Origin: Aotearoamyces nothofagi
Taxonomy: Eukaryota > Ascomycota > Leotiomycetes > Leotiales > Tympanidaceae
Direction: 5' to 3'
Assembly (NCBI GenBank): GCA_015345905.1
Contig: JADDTR010000003.1
Location: 1,364,001 to 1,428,000, forward strand
Length of the DNA stretch: 64,000 nucleotides
The stretch's first letter is position 1. Every line of letters starts with the position of its first letter. Below the pieces are notes generated by a model. That model did no database searches. It was given only the letters and a program-made list of their open reading frames with translations, and had not been told where the DNA came from. This document shows positions 22,201 through 33,450 of the stretch, one piece after another. A program made the translations under genes and the position numbers.

Positions 22201-23210
22201 CATATGCAGACTTCTTCCTGTTTACTGCCTTCTGGAGCTTCTGGACCTCCTTCTCATCTGGTGGACTAATAACGCACCAACATCGTCTCCAAGGTGTGCC
22301 GGCTCCAAATCGCACGCGAACCCAGTCCTCGGATTTTATCTTCGTTCGCTCCATGATTGTATTGATATTGTTCAAGGATCTTCCTTTTCCAGCAATCAAT
22401 GCACCCGTGTATGATTCCTGCAAGGTCGCATGCTCAAACATGGCCAGTCGGATTCCAGCAGTCCATTGAATGAGGGAGTGGTGGGAGTTAAAATGGAAGA
22501 GATACCGGTTCTTGCCAGCTGTGGATATGCTGAGAACATTCTGCAGTGGTTGATCATCATTCGATCGAGTGGCAAGAGACTCAATCTGAGTACAGAATTA
22601 GCAGAAATTGTTAGCGAAATATGATGGTACACACCATCTTGATTGACGCATCCGTTAAGTTGATGAATTTAGGAAGCACTTCCCCATCTTGTCCTGCTGC
22701 ATCTAGTTCTGCTGCATTCCATAACGACAGAATAGTCCCGACAAGCTGTGCAAAGCATTCTGTCCACGTCCTGTCCGCATTAGGTTTGCCCTCTGTGCTT
22801 AATCAGTATTGGTGCCACTGCAGATCAACAGGCTACATACGGGTGTTTTGATCGTCAAGCTTCAGGAAATAGCCTTCTTGATATAACTTGTTTCCGTGAC
22901 TATTAAGGAACGTAAAAATAGGCTGTAGTTCCGGAGGGGTATCTTGGTTCATCTCCATGAGCGGCGGCTGGTATGTTTGTACCATCGACATAGGTCGAGC
23001 TGAGGCTACCCGGTCTCCTTGTGCCCGCTCACGCTCCGGTCGATCTTGTGAATTACCTCTCGACTCAGCGATGAACTGCTGCTGCGTCTGTGGTGGCGTC
23101 GTCGGCCCTTGGCGGTATTCATCTTGCTTCGACGAGTCTACCCGTGTCGGTCCAGTCGGTGAGGAAGGTGCAGAGGTTTTTGTTTGGTCACGATTTGAAA
23201 ACTGCGACAT
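19265..23210 (-). CDS. CAF120-like PH-domain protein (CCR4-NOT associated)
   Basis: Three exons, 22841-23210, 22635-22792 and 19265-22585, with introns of 48 and 49 bases, give 1282 aa. The N-terminal 75 residues are disordered. A PH domain then begins at about FLNSHGNKLYQEGYFLKL and runs through the exon-2 part (TWTECFAQLVGTILSLW) to RYLFHFNSHHSLIQW and WTAGIRLAMFEHATL. A second PH-like region (about residues 280-480) contains WRRCWCVIS and RYGYLDILDVSNLIL. The last 750 residues are low-complexity Ser/Pro/Gln, ending in a Gln-rich tract and RGRGF. This is the layout of the yeast Caf120/Skg3 family, linked to the CCR4-NOT deadenylation and transcription complex and to the bud site. Family assignment is good; the precise role in this fungus is inferred. 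Confidence 0.85.
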
Positions 23211-25169
23211 AAAGGAGAGGACTGGTGTCCAAATCGTTTGTCAGCAAGCAGCAATGCCGAAGAATTCACCACGCACGCCGAAACACTGACCTCTATGGCG
23301 AACCATTCTAGCGGATACGGCTCTCTGAGAGAGTAACGAGCGTGGTACTGCGGCGGATGCTCCAAACTCTGCCGGTCACGATTCCGATCAGCCCGGCAGC
23401 AGTGACGCTTCCTGGTTCACGGGCACGGCGAGGTTCTTCGTATCAACCGCCAGGTCGAGGTGACGGCAGACGCGGAATTGAGCGGAGGGAGTGCAGAGCT
23501 GTGCCTCGCAGACAATTCGGGACTGCGTGAGGAGGAGAGGACGGGCGGTGGAGAAGAGGAGGAGGTTTGATCCAAAGAATGTCGCAGCCGTGGCTAGTGC
23601 CACCGGTGCCACCAGTGCTCAGCGGTCTTGAGGCCCTCCAAGAATTGCTTCGGCTAGCGGGCCTGGGCACGTCACTGGCCAGCTATCGTTCCTTCTCTGC
23701 CAGGGCTAAAGTGTGGACCGTGTAGATCAAGTTCCGGGTCCCGAGATGCAGTCCTGCGCGGCCGTATGTTCTTTTTCCCTGCCAGCCACTGCTTGCGACG
23801 GGCGACGGGCGACGGGCTACAGGCTACAGTACAGACTACAATACAGACTACAGTACAGACTACAGGCGGCGCACGCAAGGCCTGCGGCGTTTCGCCTCGT
23901 CGACGCTTCAGTCCACGACTCTGGCCGTGTCAAGTCATGCCCGTCACGATCGCCTGTTTGGGAGCTGGCTGTTTCCGTCGCGGGCCTTGGCTTGGGGGAG
24001 AGGCCCGTAATCGTTTAGCAGTATAAATAGCTTATTTACCGACATTTCGGGCGCGCCTCAAGGGCGCCTCGGGTGCAGGGAAGAGTATACTGTACAGTAC
24101 AGTACCAGTACAGTACAGTGCGCTCAGCGGCCGTGGGATCGCTGCCAGATCACCGTGCTGTGCTGTGCCGTCCGCAAGATCACGGGCAGCCGTGGGAAGC
24201 AAGCCTCGATGTGCCATCGGGGTAGCGCATCAATGCCGCCAGAGCTGTACCGTAGCACCGTAGCGGTGCTGGAGCGCCCGTCTTCGCGCGCGGCGGCATT
24301 TCCAAGCAATACAATGAGGCCATGCTGCGACGGGAGGAGGAGCTCATTTAAACGCCATGCGCTCTGGGCGGCATCGTGGGCGGCATCGCGCTATTTACAC
24401 GTCACCCCCCCAAGACGACTGAAGGAGCCTTTGCAGGCTCGCAGCCATCATGGCAACGCCAGCTCCGGCGGGCCCAGGGATCTTCGAGCCTCTGCCCACG
24501 CAAATCGCATTGGACGCGACGACTGGGCCTTCCCACCCCACAACGCCGTGAGGGCTCGTCGGGCTGCGCAGAACATTGCGAGTCCCCGAGCACGCCGTCC
24601 TGCAGAAATGCGGCACAAGCCTGGCCGCAGAGTGCTGGCCGCAGAGTGCTGCCAAGATGTGTTCCGTCGGTCAGCAGCAGCCCAGGGTAAAGGCAGAGCC
24701 CGGAGCAGCATCATAGCGCGCTGCCGAACCCGAGGTCACGTTACTCGCCCGAAGGCGGCCTGGCGACGGGGCGACGAGAGGTCCCTTTCTTTTGCCTGCT
24801 GTACGGGATCTGGGGACAGGCAAGGTCTAGGTCCTTCCCGCCTCTAGCCGCGCGCTGTAGACATCCTTAGATGATATCAGACGTGAGCAGCTGGGGCAGC
24901 AAGACTGAGCCCGACATGCCGGACATGCCAGCATACCATACCGTAAGCCCGTAAGCCCGTAGAGGAATGCGCGTCCATTGCCGGTCCTTGATCCCTCCGC
25001 AGCGCTCCGTCCATAATGAAATAAATCGAGCCCGTGCATTTCTGGCGGGCTTGCCAAGCCAGGTCACGTGCGGATAGCTATCCTTATCTGTTGTGTTGGG
25101 GCGGGCCAGTCGTCTCACCCTTCGCCTCAATGGTTGCAGGCCAGTCCATATAACCAAAAGAACGCTGGG
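23211..25169. other. GC-rich intergenic region
   Basis: About 2 kb of GC-rich DNA that must include the CAF120-like leader and the PTC7 promoter. It keeps several long frames open by composition (for example plus 24155-24847) but none shows a domain or a proper intron structure. Palindromic GTACAGTAC-type words cluster at 24088-24119. Confidence 0.5.
23824..23865. repeat. 12-base tandem repeat CTACAGTACAGA
   Basis: Three near-perfect units plus a partial one; the middle unit carries one G-to-A change. Confidence 0.8.
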
Positions 25170-26418
25170 ATGAAGAGGTCGACTAGTCGAATACAAGTCG
25201 CGCGTGCCATAAACCCTCATGCACGGCGGACCTTCATCCCAAGCTCCCATATATGGCATCCAGACTTGACGTCTTCGGCTGAGGCGACAGATACCCAACC
25301 TCCGCAGCCTGAGCGCCCACCCTTTCGATTCGAGACAGGGCTGGCCTTGTTTGCCAAGCGTGCCCCGAGACCGTTTCCCCCTCCTTTCCTGTCTCCACCT
25401 TCCGGGTCCTTCTCTGAGCCGCTGAGCACTCATAATCGGAGCCGGGACAGGCGTGCATTTGTAAATGGGGAGCTGATTCGGGGGTATACGAACGGCGACG
25501 ATGCTGTGTACGCCAGCAATCTCTTCATAGCCGTTAACGATGGCGTAGGTGCATGGTCTACGAGACCAGGTGGACATGCTGGGTGCGCCTATCAAGTTTA
25601 GGATCCGGAGCTATGCTAATCTGCCGTACAGCCTCTGGTCGAGATTGATCCTCCACTTCTGGGCTATGCAAGTCGAGGAGGACACGTCCCGCATTCGGCC
25701 AGGCGGGGAAGCCTACAAACCTATGCCTATTCAATATCTACAGAAGGCATACGAACAAACGATCAAGGCAACATCGGAACCGAATAAATGGCTGGGCACG
25801 ACAACGGCGGCAGGAGCTCAATTGCACTTCCAGCGATCGACTTCAGAACTAGGCACTCCTGCTACACCGGTACTGTATGTAACGAACTTGGGTGATTCCC
25901 AAATACTGGTGCTAAGGCCACGAAACCAACAAGTAATCTACAAGACCACGGAGCAATGGCATTGGTTTGATTGCCCGCGGCAACTGGGTACCAATAGCCC
26001 GGATACTCCAACGAAAAATGCTATCATGGACAAGGTTGAGATTGAAGAGAATGATGTTGTCCTTGCAATGTCAGATGGAGTCATTGACAATCTGTGGGAG
26101 CATGAAATTGTCTCGAATGTGGTGAAAAGTATTGAGAAGTGGGAGACTGGTGGAGAAGGCAAACATGCCAAAGAGAGAAAGGGGGGTGCAGGAGGTGGCA
26201 TGAAAATTGTTGCTGAGGAATTGATGAATGCTGCGCGTGTAATTGCCCAGGATCCTTTTGCAGAGAGCCCGTTTATGGAGCACGCGGTGGAAGAAGGTCT
26301 GGCAATGGAAGGAGGTAAGACTGAAAACTATTTATTATAAAGTATTCACTAACTCTCGTAAGGCAAACTTGATGATATCAGCGTCATTGCTGCTCTCTGT
26401 AGGCGAAGCAATGGCTGA
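25170..26418 (+). CDS. PTC7: PP2C-type protein phosphatase, PTC7-like
   Basis: Metal-dependent Ser/Thr phosphatase. Three exons, 25170-25582, 25632-26314 and 26363-26418, with introns of 49 and 48 bases, give 383 aa. The start at 25170 (MKRSTSRIQVARAINP) gives an Arg/Ser-rich amphipathic N-terminus typical of mitochondrial import. The PP2C metal-site motifs appear in order: GDDA near residue 108, NDGVGAW near 122, GTTTAAGA, NLGDSQ, SDGVIDNLW, and LDDIS in the 56-base last exon. Yeast Ptc7 is mitochondrial and supports coenzyme Q synthesis. In yeast, retention of the PTC7 intron makes a nuclear-envelope form; here both introns carry early stops if retained, so that switch is not available. The long antisense frame over exon 1 is a shadow. 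Confidence 0.9.
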
Positions 26419-27696
26419 TGAACCGTGCACAGGCATGGTAAATCACTTAAGTATGCCCCCAACGCCAAACAATGGCATGTAAGCCACAATAATACCGAAA
26501 GTTGGGCAGAGCAAGGTAACCATGCTATTTCTGAATGACTCGACCGAAGAAAAACGGGGTCTATTCAAGCCCGCATGTGTGCTAGAGGAGAGCACCATTC
26601 CGAACTGTTAACAAACAGTTGGATGCCATGAAGCAGCAACTGTGAAACTCCAGAGGCCTCATAGGAGAAACCTCGAGCTCGCTAGCAGACGCATAAGGGA
26701 CCACTGAATGTAGACATGGAATAATTTGCAGTTGTATGGTTTTGAATTAAGCAGATGCATACTTTGCAGAACTTCAAGGGAAATACAAAGAAACAACAGG
26801 TTCAATTTGGTCATGATTTCATGTTTACAATGTCGTGAAGTATTTCTAAGTAAACCGCTAAAATGGCGTGCAGGATTGTAACTTGTGGGCAGAAAGAAAG
26901 TATTGCTAGCTATGCTGTAGATACCTAGGTGTGCATGCTTCTTTATCTTTTGATCATCACCATCATCACTATCGCCATTGGGCTTCGACGCCGTCGCTGA
27001 CTCTCCAGCTCCCGCCCTCATCGAAGCATCGAAAAGCTCTCGTCGCCGGGCCTCTTGCTTCTTTTGTAAAGGTCTCCTTCCGATAGCGACCTCCGACGCA
27101 CAAGCCGCCAACTCACAGTCCCTGACGCTGCTGCACCAGGCCTCGGGACGAAGCAAAGGTCTCTGTCTGGCTGTACTTGCCTTATGAATTTGATAAGCAG
27201 CCACTACTTACTGTACAGTGCTATACCCCCCTGGAAACATTGCTAGCGGCATACTTTTCAGGGATTTTTCGTGCCTGTTGTAGGCAATATCCCAGGGTGT
27301 CTGGCAAATAGAAAACGCTGGAGCTCGACCGAGTCTTGATAGACATCGGTCCGGGCCTGGAGAACAGAGCAGATATTGGCCTTTGCTCGAGCCAAGCAAG
27401 CTCCTACAGCCAATTTGAACACATCTTTCGAGCCTCTCCCAGTACAGTACGTATCACGGAACACTAGCCCAGTAGCGGCCCACTGCATAAACGGGGGTTG
27501 CATTTTGGTGCTCGCGGCCACGCGGCCAGTCTTTCTGTCCGCACTCTCGCTTGCACAAAGAAATCAACAGGGGTTGCACGGACCCAACCTTATTAAATAT
27601 CTGATAGTGAAGATCCGTAGCGAAACTTTTAAAGAACGCATCGACGAAGCTCCATCCTTCACGCCCCTCAAGCAGCCTCGAGAGCAAGCATTCAAT
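26419..27696. other. Intergenic PTC7-UTP23
   Basis: About 1.3 kb. A minus-strand frame at 26890-27200 gives a basic/acidic translation (QKKQEARRREL, then NGDSDDGDDQKIKK) that looks somewhat protein-like, but it has no ATG in place and no family match, so it is only noted. Palindromic GTACAGT words lie at 27210 and 27441, the latter about 250 bases before the UTP23 start. Confidence 0.4.
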
Positions 27697-28734
27697 ATGC
27701 GGGGGAAACGATCCAAACAGTACAGGAAGCTCATGCGGCAGTATGGGCTTGCCTTTGGCTTCCGCGAACCATACCAAGTCCTAGGTGAGCTTCCCCCTTC
27801 ATTTTTGTCGCCCGGACTCGGTGTACTGACTGCTCTCAATAGTCGATGCAGAGATAATAAAAGATGCCGACCGGTTCAAGATGGACTTGATAGGCGGGTT
27901 AGAGCGCACTTTACAAGGCAAAGTCAAGCCCAGTAGGTTTCCTCGTACAATTTCCATCGCCTCCACTGCTTACACTACGCAGTGATCACCCAATGCTCGA
28001 TGCGCCATCTCTACGCTGCCGCAAAAGAGCCCGGTGTCTCTTACCTCATCGACAAAGCAAAGCTGTTTGAGCGTAGGCGGTGTGACCATCGACCAGAAGA
28101 ATATCCCGAACCTCTCAGTACAGTCGAATGTCTCTCCTCAGTCGTGGATCCAAAAGGCAGCAAGCATAACAAACATCGATATGTGGTTGCTAGCCAGGAG
28201 CTGGATGTGCGTAAAGCTATGAGATCTGTGATGGGCGTTCCATTGGTTTATATCAATCGCAGTGTAATGATTATGGAGCCGATGGCCGAGGCAACATCAG
28301 AGACCAGAGACAGAGAGGAGAGAAGCAAATTTAGAGACGGGTTGAAGAGAGGAAGTGGCAGCCAGGGAATGAAGAGGAAGAGGGGCGATGATTCTGAATC
28401 TGGCCCAGGTGATGTTAATGCTGCAGGGCCCGGTGGGGACGCAGCAGCGAAGAAAAATAAGATACATGGCAAGGGCCCGAAGGGTCCAAATCCATTGGCA
28501 GTGAAGAAACCTAAGAAGCTAGGAGAAGGGCAGGGAGCCACTACAACATCTTTGAACAAAGCGCCCAGAGAGGAAGAGAGCAGTCGTGGACCTGAGGGCG
28601 AAGAAGCAGAAGCCGCATTAGAAGGCGATGTCAAACGGAAACGGCGGCGGAAGCACAAATCTGGCCCTGGAAAGGAAGAGAAGATAACTACGGAGAAAGG
28701 TTCTGGTGCAGAGGGTTCTGGTGCAGAGGACTGA
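27697..28734 (+). CDS. UTP23: rRNA-processing protein UTP23 (PIN-like)
   Basis: Component of the small-subunit processome needed for early 18S rRNA cleavages and snR30 release, in the nucleolus. Three exons, 27697-27784, 27843-27932 and 27983-28734, with introns of 58 and 50 bases, give 309 aa. The opening MRGKRSKQYRKLMRQYGLAFGFR is characteristic. The PIN-like core includes VLVDAEIIKDA and MITQCSMRHLY. A zinc-binding set follows (C93, H95, C109 and His near 121-124) before HRYVVASQ. The family end VPLVYINRSVMIMEPMA is present. The last 110 residues are lysine-rich and low-complexity, as is usual. The splice joins restore an unbroken family sequence. Confidence 0.95.
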
Positions 28735-29310
28735 GCATTGCACTCAGATGCTCGTAGGATAATGGGATCATGTCATATCAGATGATACCCCGAGGAGTTA
28801 AGTCTGTTTTGGGATCCTGGGAGTAGATTTGCATGGCTGCGTTGCTTGAAAGGGTTCTCTAGACTACAGTATTGTCGGTACTCAATCAAGACATCCTCGA
28901 TCGATGATCACGGGCCACTCGATAAGGGCAATACATCGATAGTGTTTTGGGTTCAGTTGGAAATACAGAATATGATCAAGACCTTTTAAGCATTTTATAA
29001 AGCACTATATCTACATGCATGTGAACTCTATTCTGATACTTCAAGCCATAAACTTTTATGCCCCCACATTGACGCATGCATGCCTAGCGGCGTATCGGCC
29101 CTCTGCCGCCCGAGGGCGGCCGAGCTTTCCTAAATATTGAACGCGTGCTGAATCTCAAAGAACAAACTTGTGAACCTCATACCGTACTTCCAGCGGTCTC
29201 TTTTTTTGCGCTTTGAGTGTATACAGTCATTATAGGCGAGCATTGTACATATGGTTGTGCGGATCAGATGACCGCAGGACGGAATTAGACACGGCTAGCT
29301 CGATATCACC
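28735..29310. other. Intergenic UTP23 to the DUF726 gene
   Basis: About 575 bases; no coding potential or repeat was recognised. The GC-rich patch near 29090-29130 lies in the probable promoter of the next gene. Confidence 0.45.
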
Positions 29311-32300
29311 ATGACTGGGCATGCCGATACCTCAAAGATACAAGAGCGCAACACGGTCACTACTGCGGGAGGTGCGTCCGAAGCAGTCGCAAGTATAGTG
29401 CTCACTGTTGAGCTCGATGATTTCGGGTTACCAGTGAGGAAGCCCAACTCGATTCCTGAGATTGGTGGGGAGACACAAACAAACTCGAAAGATAATTCGA
29501 AAGATGATTCGAAAGATAATTTGAAGGAGCCAATATCGAAGTCGACAAGAGAAGAGACAGAGGATACACACATACATCATGCATTGCAAGATGCAAGAGA
29601 TCCAGTAGTCGATATGCCGCTGCGCCCCAAAGTCGGCAATGAAAGCGAGAATAGCAAGTTCAAAGAGGCCATGTCGGCACCCCCTCCTGCAGCACAAGGG
29701 CTACCAAAGGGCGAGCCAAAGCCGGGGAAATCAATTTCAGAGGTTGTAAAACCGAACAAAGGGCCTGAAAAGGAAGGCCCCACTGAACCCGGCCTTCTAA
29801 TTGAAGAGACTAAAGAAGGAATGAAGGGGCAGAATGCCCCAGATTCAACGTCGTTTAGTCACAATCGAGGCAAAAGCTCCAATACGAATGGCATGTCGGA
29901 ATGGTCTCATCAACATTTAGTAGCCCCGAAGGAGGACAAGGAGGATGCAGCCGAGGAAGAGGAATGGCAAACGATGCCAGCATTTGCGCCTTTTGACATT
30001 TACGATGACGACAACAAACTCGTTGCGAGAGAAGCTCAGGAATCAGACGATGAAGCAGCTGCATATTCTGGGCTTGGCGGAGCTGGAAAGGGCTATACTC
30101 GAGTTCAACTTGACGAGGATGCACAGTCTGCAACGAGCATGGACGAGAATACACAGTATCTGTTCAAGGAGGCTAACGGGACAAGTGCAGCAGGTTTCGA
30201 TGACGAGGAACAGAGAGATGCCGTTTCTCAAATGCAAGCAACGAAGGATCTTCTCACAGAAGGCCAGAGAATCGCATATGTTGGAGTGACTCGTCTCGCA
30301 CTATCCGGGATGATTAAAGCAGCGGAGGGCATGGAGGGCTTAACAAAAGGCAGTAAAAAGGAAACTGCCGCAGCAGCTGAAGCTATGCAGATGTGGAGCC
30401 AGATGATGATGGTCCGTTTATATGCACATATGGATATCAGCGCAGCTGAGCAGATTATGATTGAGCAGCTGTCAGAGCATGGAGTTGAGCCTGGTGACCT
30501 CACACCAACACTGATGCAGAATGCACGCGTCAAAAATCCAATGGCAGAAAAAGAGGCATCTATTCGGTCGATCAAATCCCCAAGATCAGGATCTGTTGCT
30601 TCAACCCCCAGGGGTTCCATCTCGTCACACAAATTACAAGAAGAGGAATGTGCTTCTCTACCTCCACCATATATTGAGCATGAGGGCGACGATCTTCCTC
30701 AAGTTCGTACGCCCTCACAGCTTCCAACGACAACTAATATTGATATCGATCTACGATGGACCGTCTTGTGTGATCTTTTTCTTACTTTAATTATCGATTC
30801 GGTTTATGATTCCCGCTCGAGGGTACTACTTGAGAAGGTGGGAGAGCACATGGAAGTACCATGGCTAGAAATTTGTCGGTTTGAGAAACGAGTCACGGAT
30901 GCTCTCGAGATGCAACAAGCCGCGGAGAAGGAAAATTGGAACGAGGACGAACATAAAGAAAACAGAAGGAAGATGGCACTGAAGAAGCGTTATGTAATGA
31001 TGGGACTGGCAACGGTTGGAGGAAGTTTGGTCATCGGTCTGTCGGCCGGTCTTCTTGCTCCTGTCATTGGTGCAGGCCTTGCAGCAGGTTTCACCACCAT
31101 TGGTGTTGCTGGTACGAGTGGATTTCTCGCAGGTGCAGGTGGTACAGCAGTCATCACTTCAGCTGCTGTAGCTTCAGGAGGCACTATTGCTGTGAGGGCA
31201 GCAAATCGAAGAACTGGACCCGTCAGGACTTTCGAATATCGGCCACTCCATAACAACAAACGACTGAACTTAATAGTTACAGTCTCCGGATGGATGACAG
31301 GCAAGATTGACGATGTACGATTACCTTATAGTACTGTTGACCCAATAATGGGAGATATATATTCAGTTCTGTGGGAGCCAGAAATGTTGACGAGTATGGG
31401 AGATACTATCAACATCTTGGCTACTGAGGTAGCATACTCCGTGATAATTTGACTATATTTACTAATATCGTATAGGCACTGACGCAAGGCCTACAACAAG
31501 TCCTTGGCAGCACAATCTTGATAGGATTGATGGCTGCATTGCAATTGCCAGTTATCCTTACTAAACTCTCCTATCTCATCGACAATCCTTGGACGGTCTC
31601 ATTAGATCGAGCGAATGCAGCCGGGCTTATCCTTGCGGATTCGATAATCGACCGGAACCTTGGAAGTCGTCCTATAACATTCGTGGGATACTCAATTGGA
31701 TCCCGGATGATATTTTCCTGCCTCAGAGAACTAGCCCGCAAAGGTGCTTATGGTCTTGTGCAAAATGTTTATTTATTTGGATCTCCCATTGTGGCAAATA
31801 CAGATGACTACCTAAAAGCAAGGACCGTGGTTGCTGGTCGCTTTGTCAATGGTTTTGCTAGGAATGATTGGATTCTGGGTTACCTTTTCCGGCTGACTAG
31901 TGGTGGTATTAGCCGCGTGGCAGGACTCGCACCTGTCCAAAACATCCCTGGACTTGAGAACGTTGATGTCACTGAGATAGTACCTGGCCATATGGCCTAC
32001 AGAACTGCCATGCCAAGATTGCTCCGTGAAGTTGGCTGGCTTGTTGAGAGTGACGAGTTCAGTGAGATCGAAGATCCGGATCCTGAGAATCATCAGCAGC
32101 GACAGCGCGAGTTGATTAACGAGATTGAAGAAGCCAGAAAGCAGTTTGAGAAGGATGAAAAACTAAAAACTAAATTTGGATTCTTCAGTCGGAAAAAGAA
32201 AACAGTAGTGCAGAAGAAGGAGTGGGAAACTTATCAGGAGTCCAAAGGAAGTGAAGACGAGTTTAGTGGAAGCGATCAGCATGGCAATAATAACGGAGTA

Positions 32301-32795
32301 TTATTCGACATTGATGCGATCCGAGCTGAGCTGGCGAGTGAGCATATGGAAGTCAAAGAACTGAAATCCACCTTGCCACCGATGAAACTTGATCTCAGCG
32401 CAACCCCTATATCACCACGTTCCAATTTACGAGAGACAAAAAGCTACGATGGAGCAACCACAATTGGTTCAAATGGCATCTCATCTCCACCAAGTACATT
32501 CTCCTGGGATACTAGGAGCAGTAGTAGAAATCAGTACAACCCGGACGATGATGTCCAGATGACTTTTGATACCTCGTATCATTCTCCAGTTCGCACACCC
32601 GCGAGATTTCCATCTCCAATATCGTCGCCACGTATATCCACGCCTCTTCCGGAGTCAGCAGATCGTGCTGCTACGTTCCAAAGGCCGGAGTTGAAGAGCT
32701 CTAAAACCCTTCCGGCGATCCCTGTAGAGCACAATGCATGGGCAGATGATGAAGATGAGTTTAAAGAGAAAGAGATGGAGATGACATTTGCTTGA
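29311..32795 (+). CDS. DUF726 (TMCO4/Mil1-type) alpha/beta-hydrolase-like membrane protein
   Basis: Two exons, 29311-31428 and 31476-32795, with a 47-base intron (GTAGCA...TATAG), give 1145 aa. The first 390 residues are charged and disordered. A helical region follows, then a Gly/Ala-rich hydrophobic stretch (about 560-630) that could be two membrane helices. The conserved hydrolase-like domain follows in the second half, with the nucleophile elbow GYSIGSR (Ser about 779), YLFGSPI and VPGHMAYR. That is the DUF726 family, whose yeast member Mil1 (YFL034W) is a putative lipase that binds AP-1. The tail after residue 900 is acidic and Ser/Pro-rich. Lipase activity is a family inference. A coding repeat of Asn-Ser-Lys-Asp type lies near residue 60. 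Confidence 0.88.
29482..29525 (+). repeat. Coding 12-base repeat in the DUF726 gene
   Basis: About four imperfect units of TCGAAAGATAAT, encoding SKDN/SKDD/LKE in the disordered N-terminus. The length is a multiple of three, so slippage would keep frame. Confidence 0.8.
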
Positions 32796-33450
32796 CGAGG
32801 GGAAGTAATTATTTTATTTGAGGCATAGGTGTTTTGGAACCTTGCATATATCAATCATATCGCGGACATGGGATCATGCATGGCCTTGAGGGTCTGAGTG
32901 TTAGCTTGGTGTTGGTGGAGACTCTTCATCTTTATGATATTTTTAGGGATGTATATATAGAAGAGAGATATGAGAAATAATTTATTTGAAATAGTTATGC
33001 TATGACCCTTGGTGGGTTGGTGAATGGGCTGGATAGATAACTCTTCAATGTTCAGGCTTTGGTCACCCGGTGAAAGCACCCAGTGAAAGGATTTTGTTCG
33101 TTTTGCCATCACAGGTCACAAATTGTGATATCATCAATTAAACTACAAAGCTGGGCCCGAAAGTATAATAGCTATTTGTTATTCTTCTTACTATTCAAGC
33201 TACGGTGCTATTCATATCTCTAGAGGGAACGGAGAGCCGAGGTCACGGCATCGTCTCGACATTCCAGACAGATCTTAGACTACAACTCCCCGATAAGCCA
33301 CGCCTTATTGACCCAACCCGCATTGAGCCAAATCTCGATAAGAAATTGAGTTTCCACCACATCTACATTTCCTCATTCCGTTGACTCATAACAGCGTCTT
33401 CCGCTCGTTCGACTCTCCCAACTTACCCAACTCACCAAAAGCCTCTCAAG
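32796..33450. other. Intergenic, DUF726 gene to aminotransferase
   Basis: About 650 bases. The first half is AT-rich 3' flank. The last 200 bases before the aminotransferase are C/T-rich, as in many fungal promoters. No gene was recognised. Confidence 0.45.

Noticed and set aside
24155-24847. 230-codon plus-strand frame in GC-rich DNA
   Set aside because: The frame stays open through composition; other frames are open too, and no domain is visible.
24867-25595. 242-codon minus-strand frame
   Set aside because: Antisense to PTC7 exon 1; no ATG-led protein features.
26659-27204. Minus-strand frame with a KKQEARRREL-type segment
   Set aside because: Starts at GTG, has no family match and no exon partner; kept only as a note in the intergenic entry.
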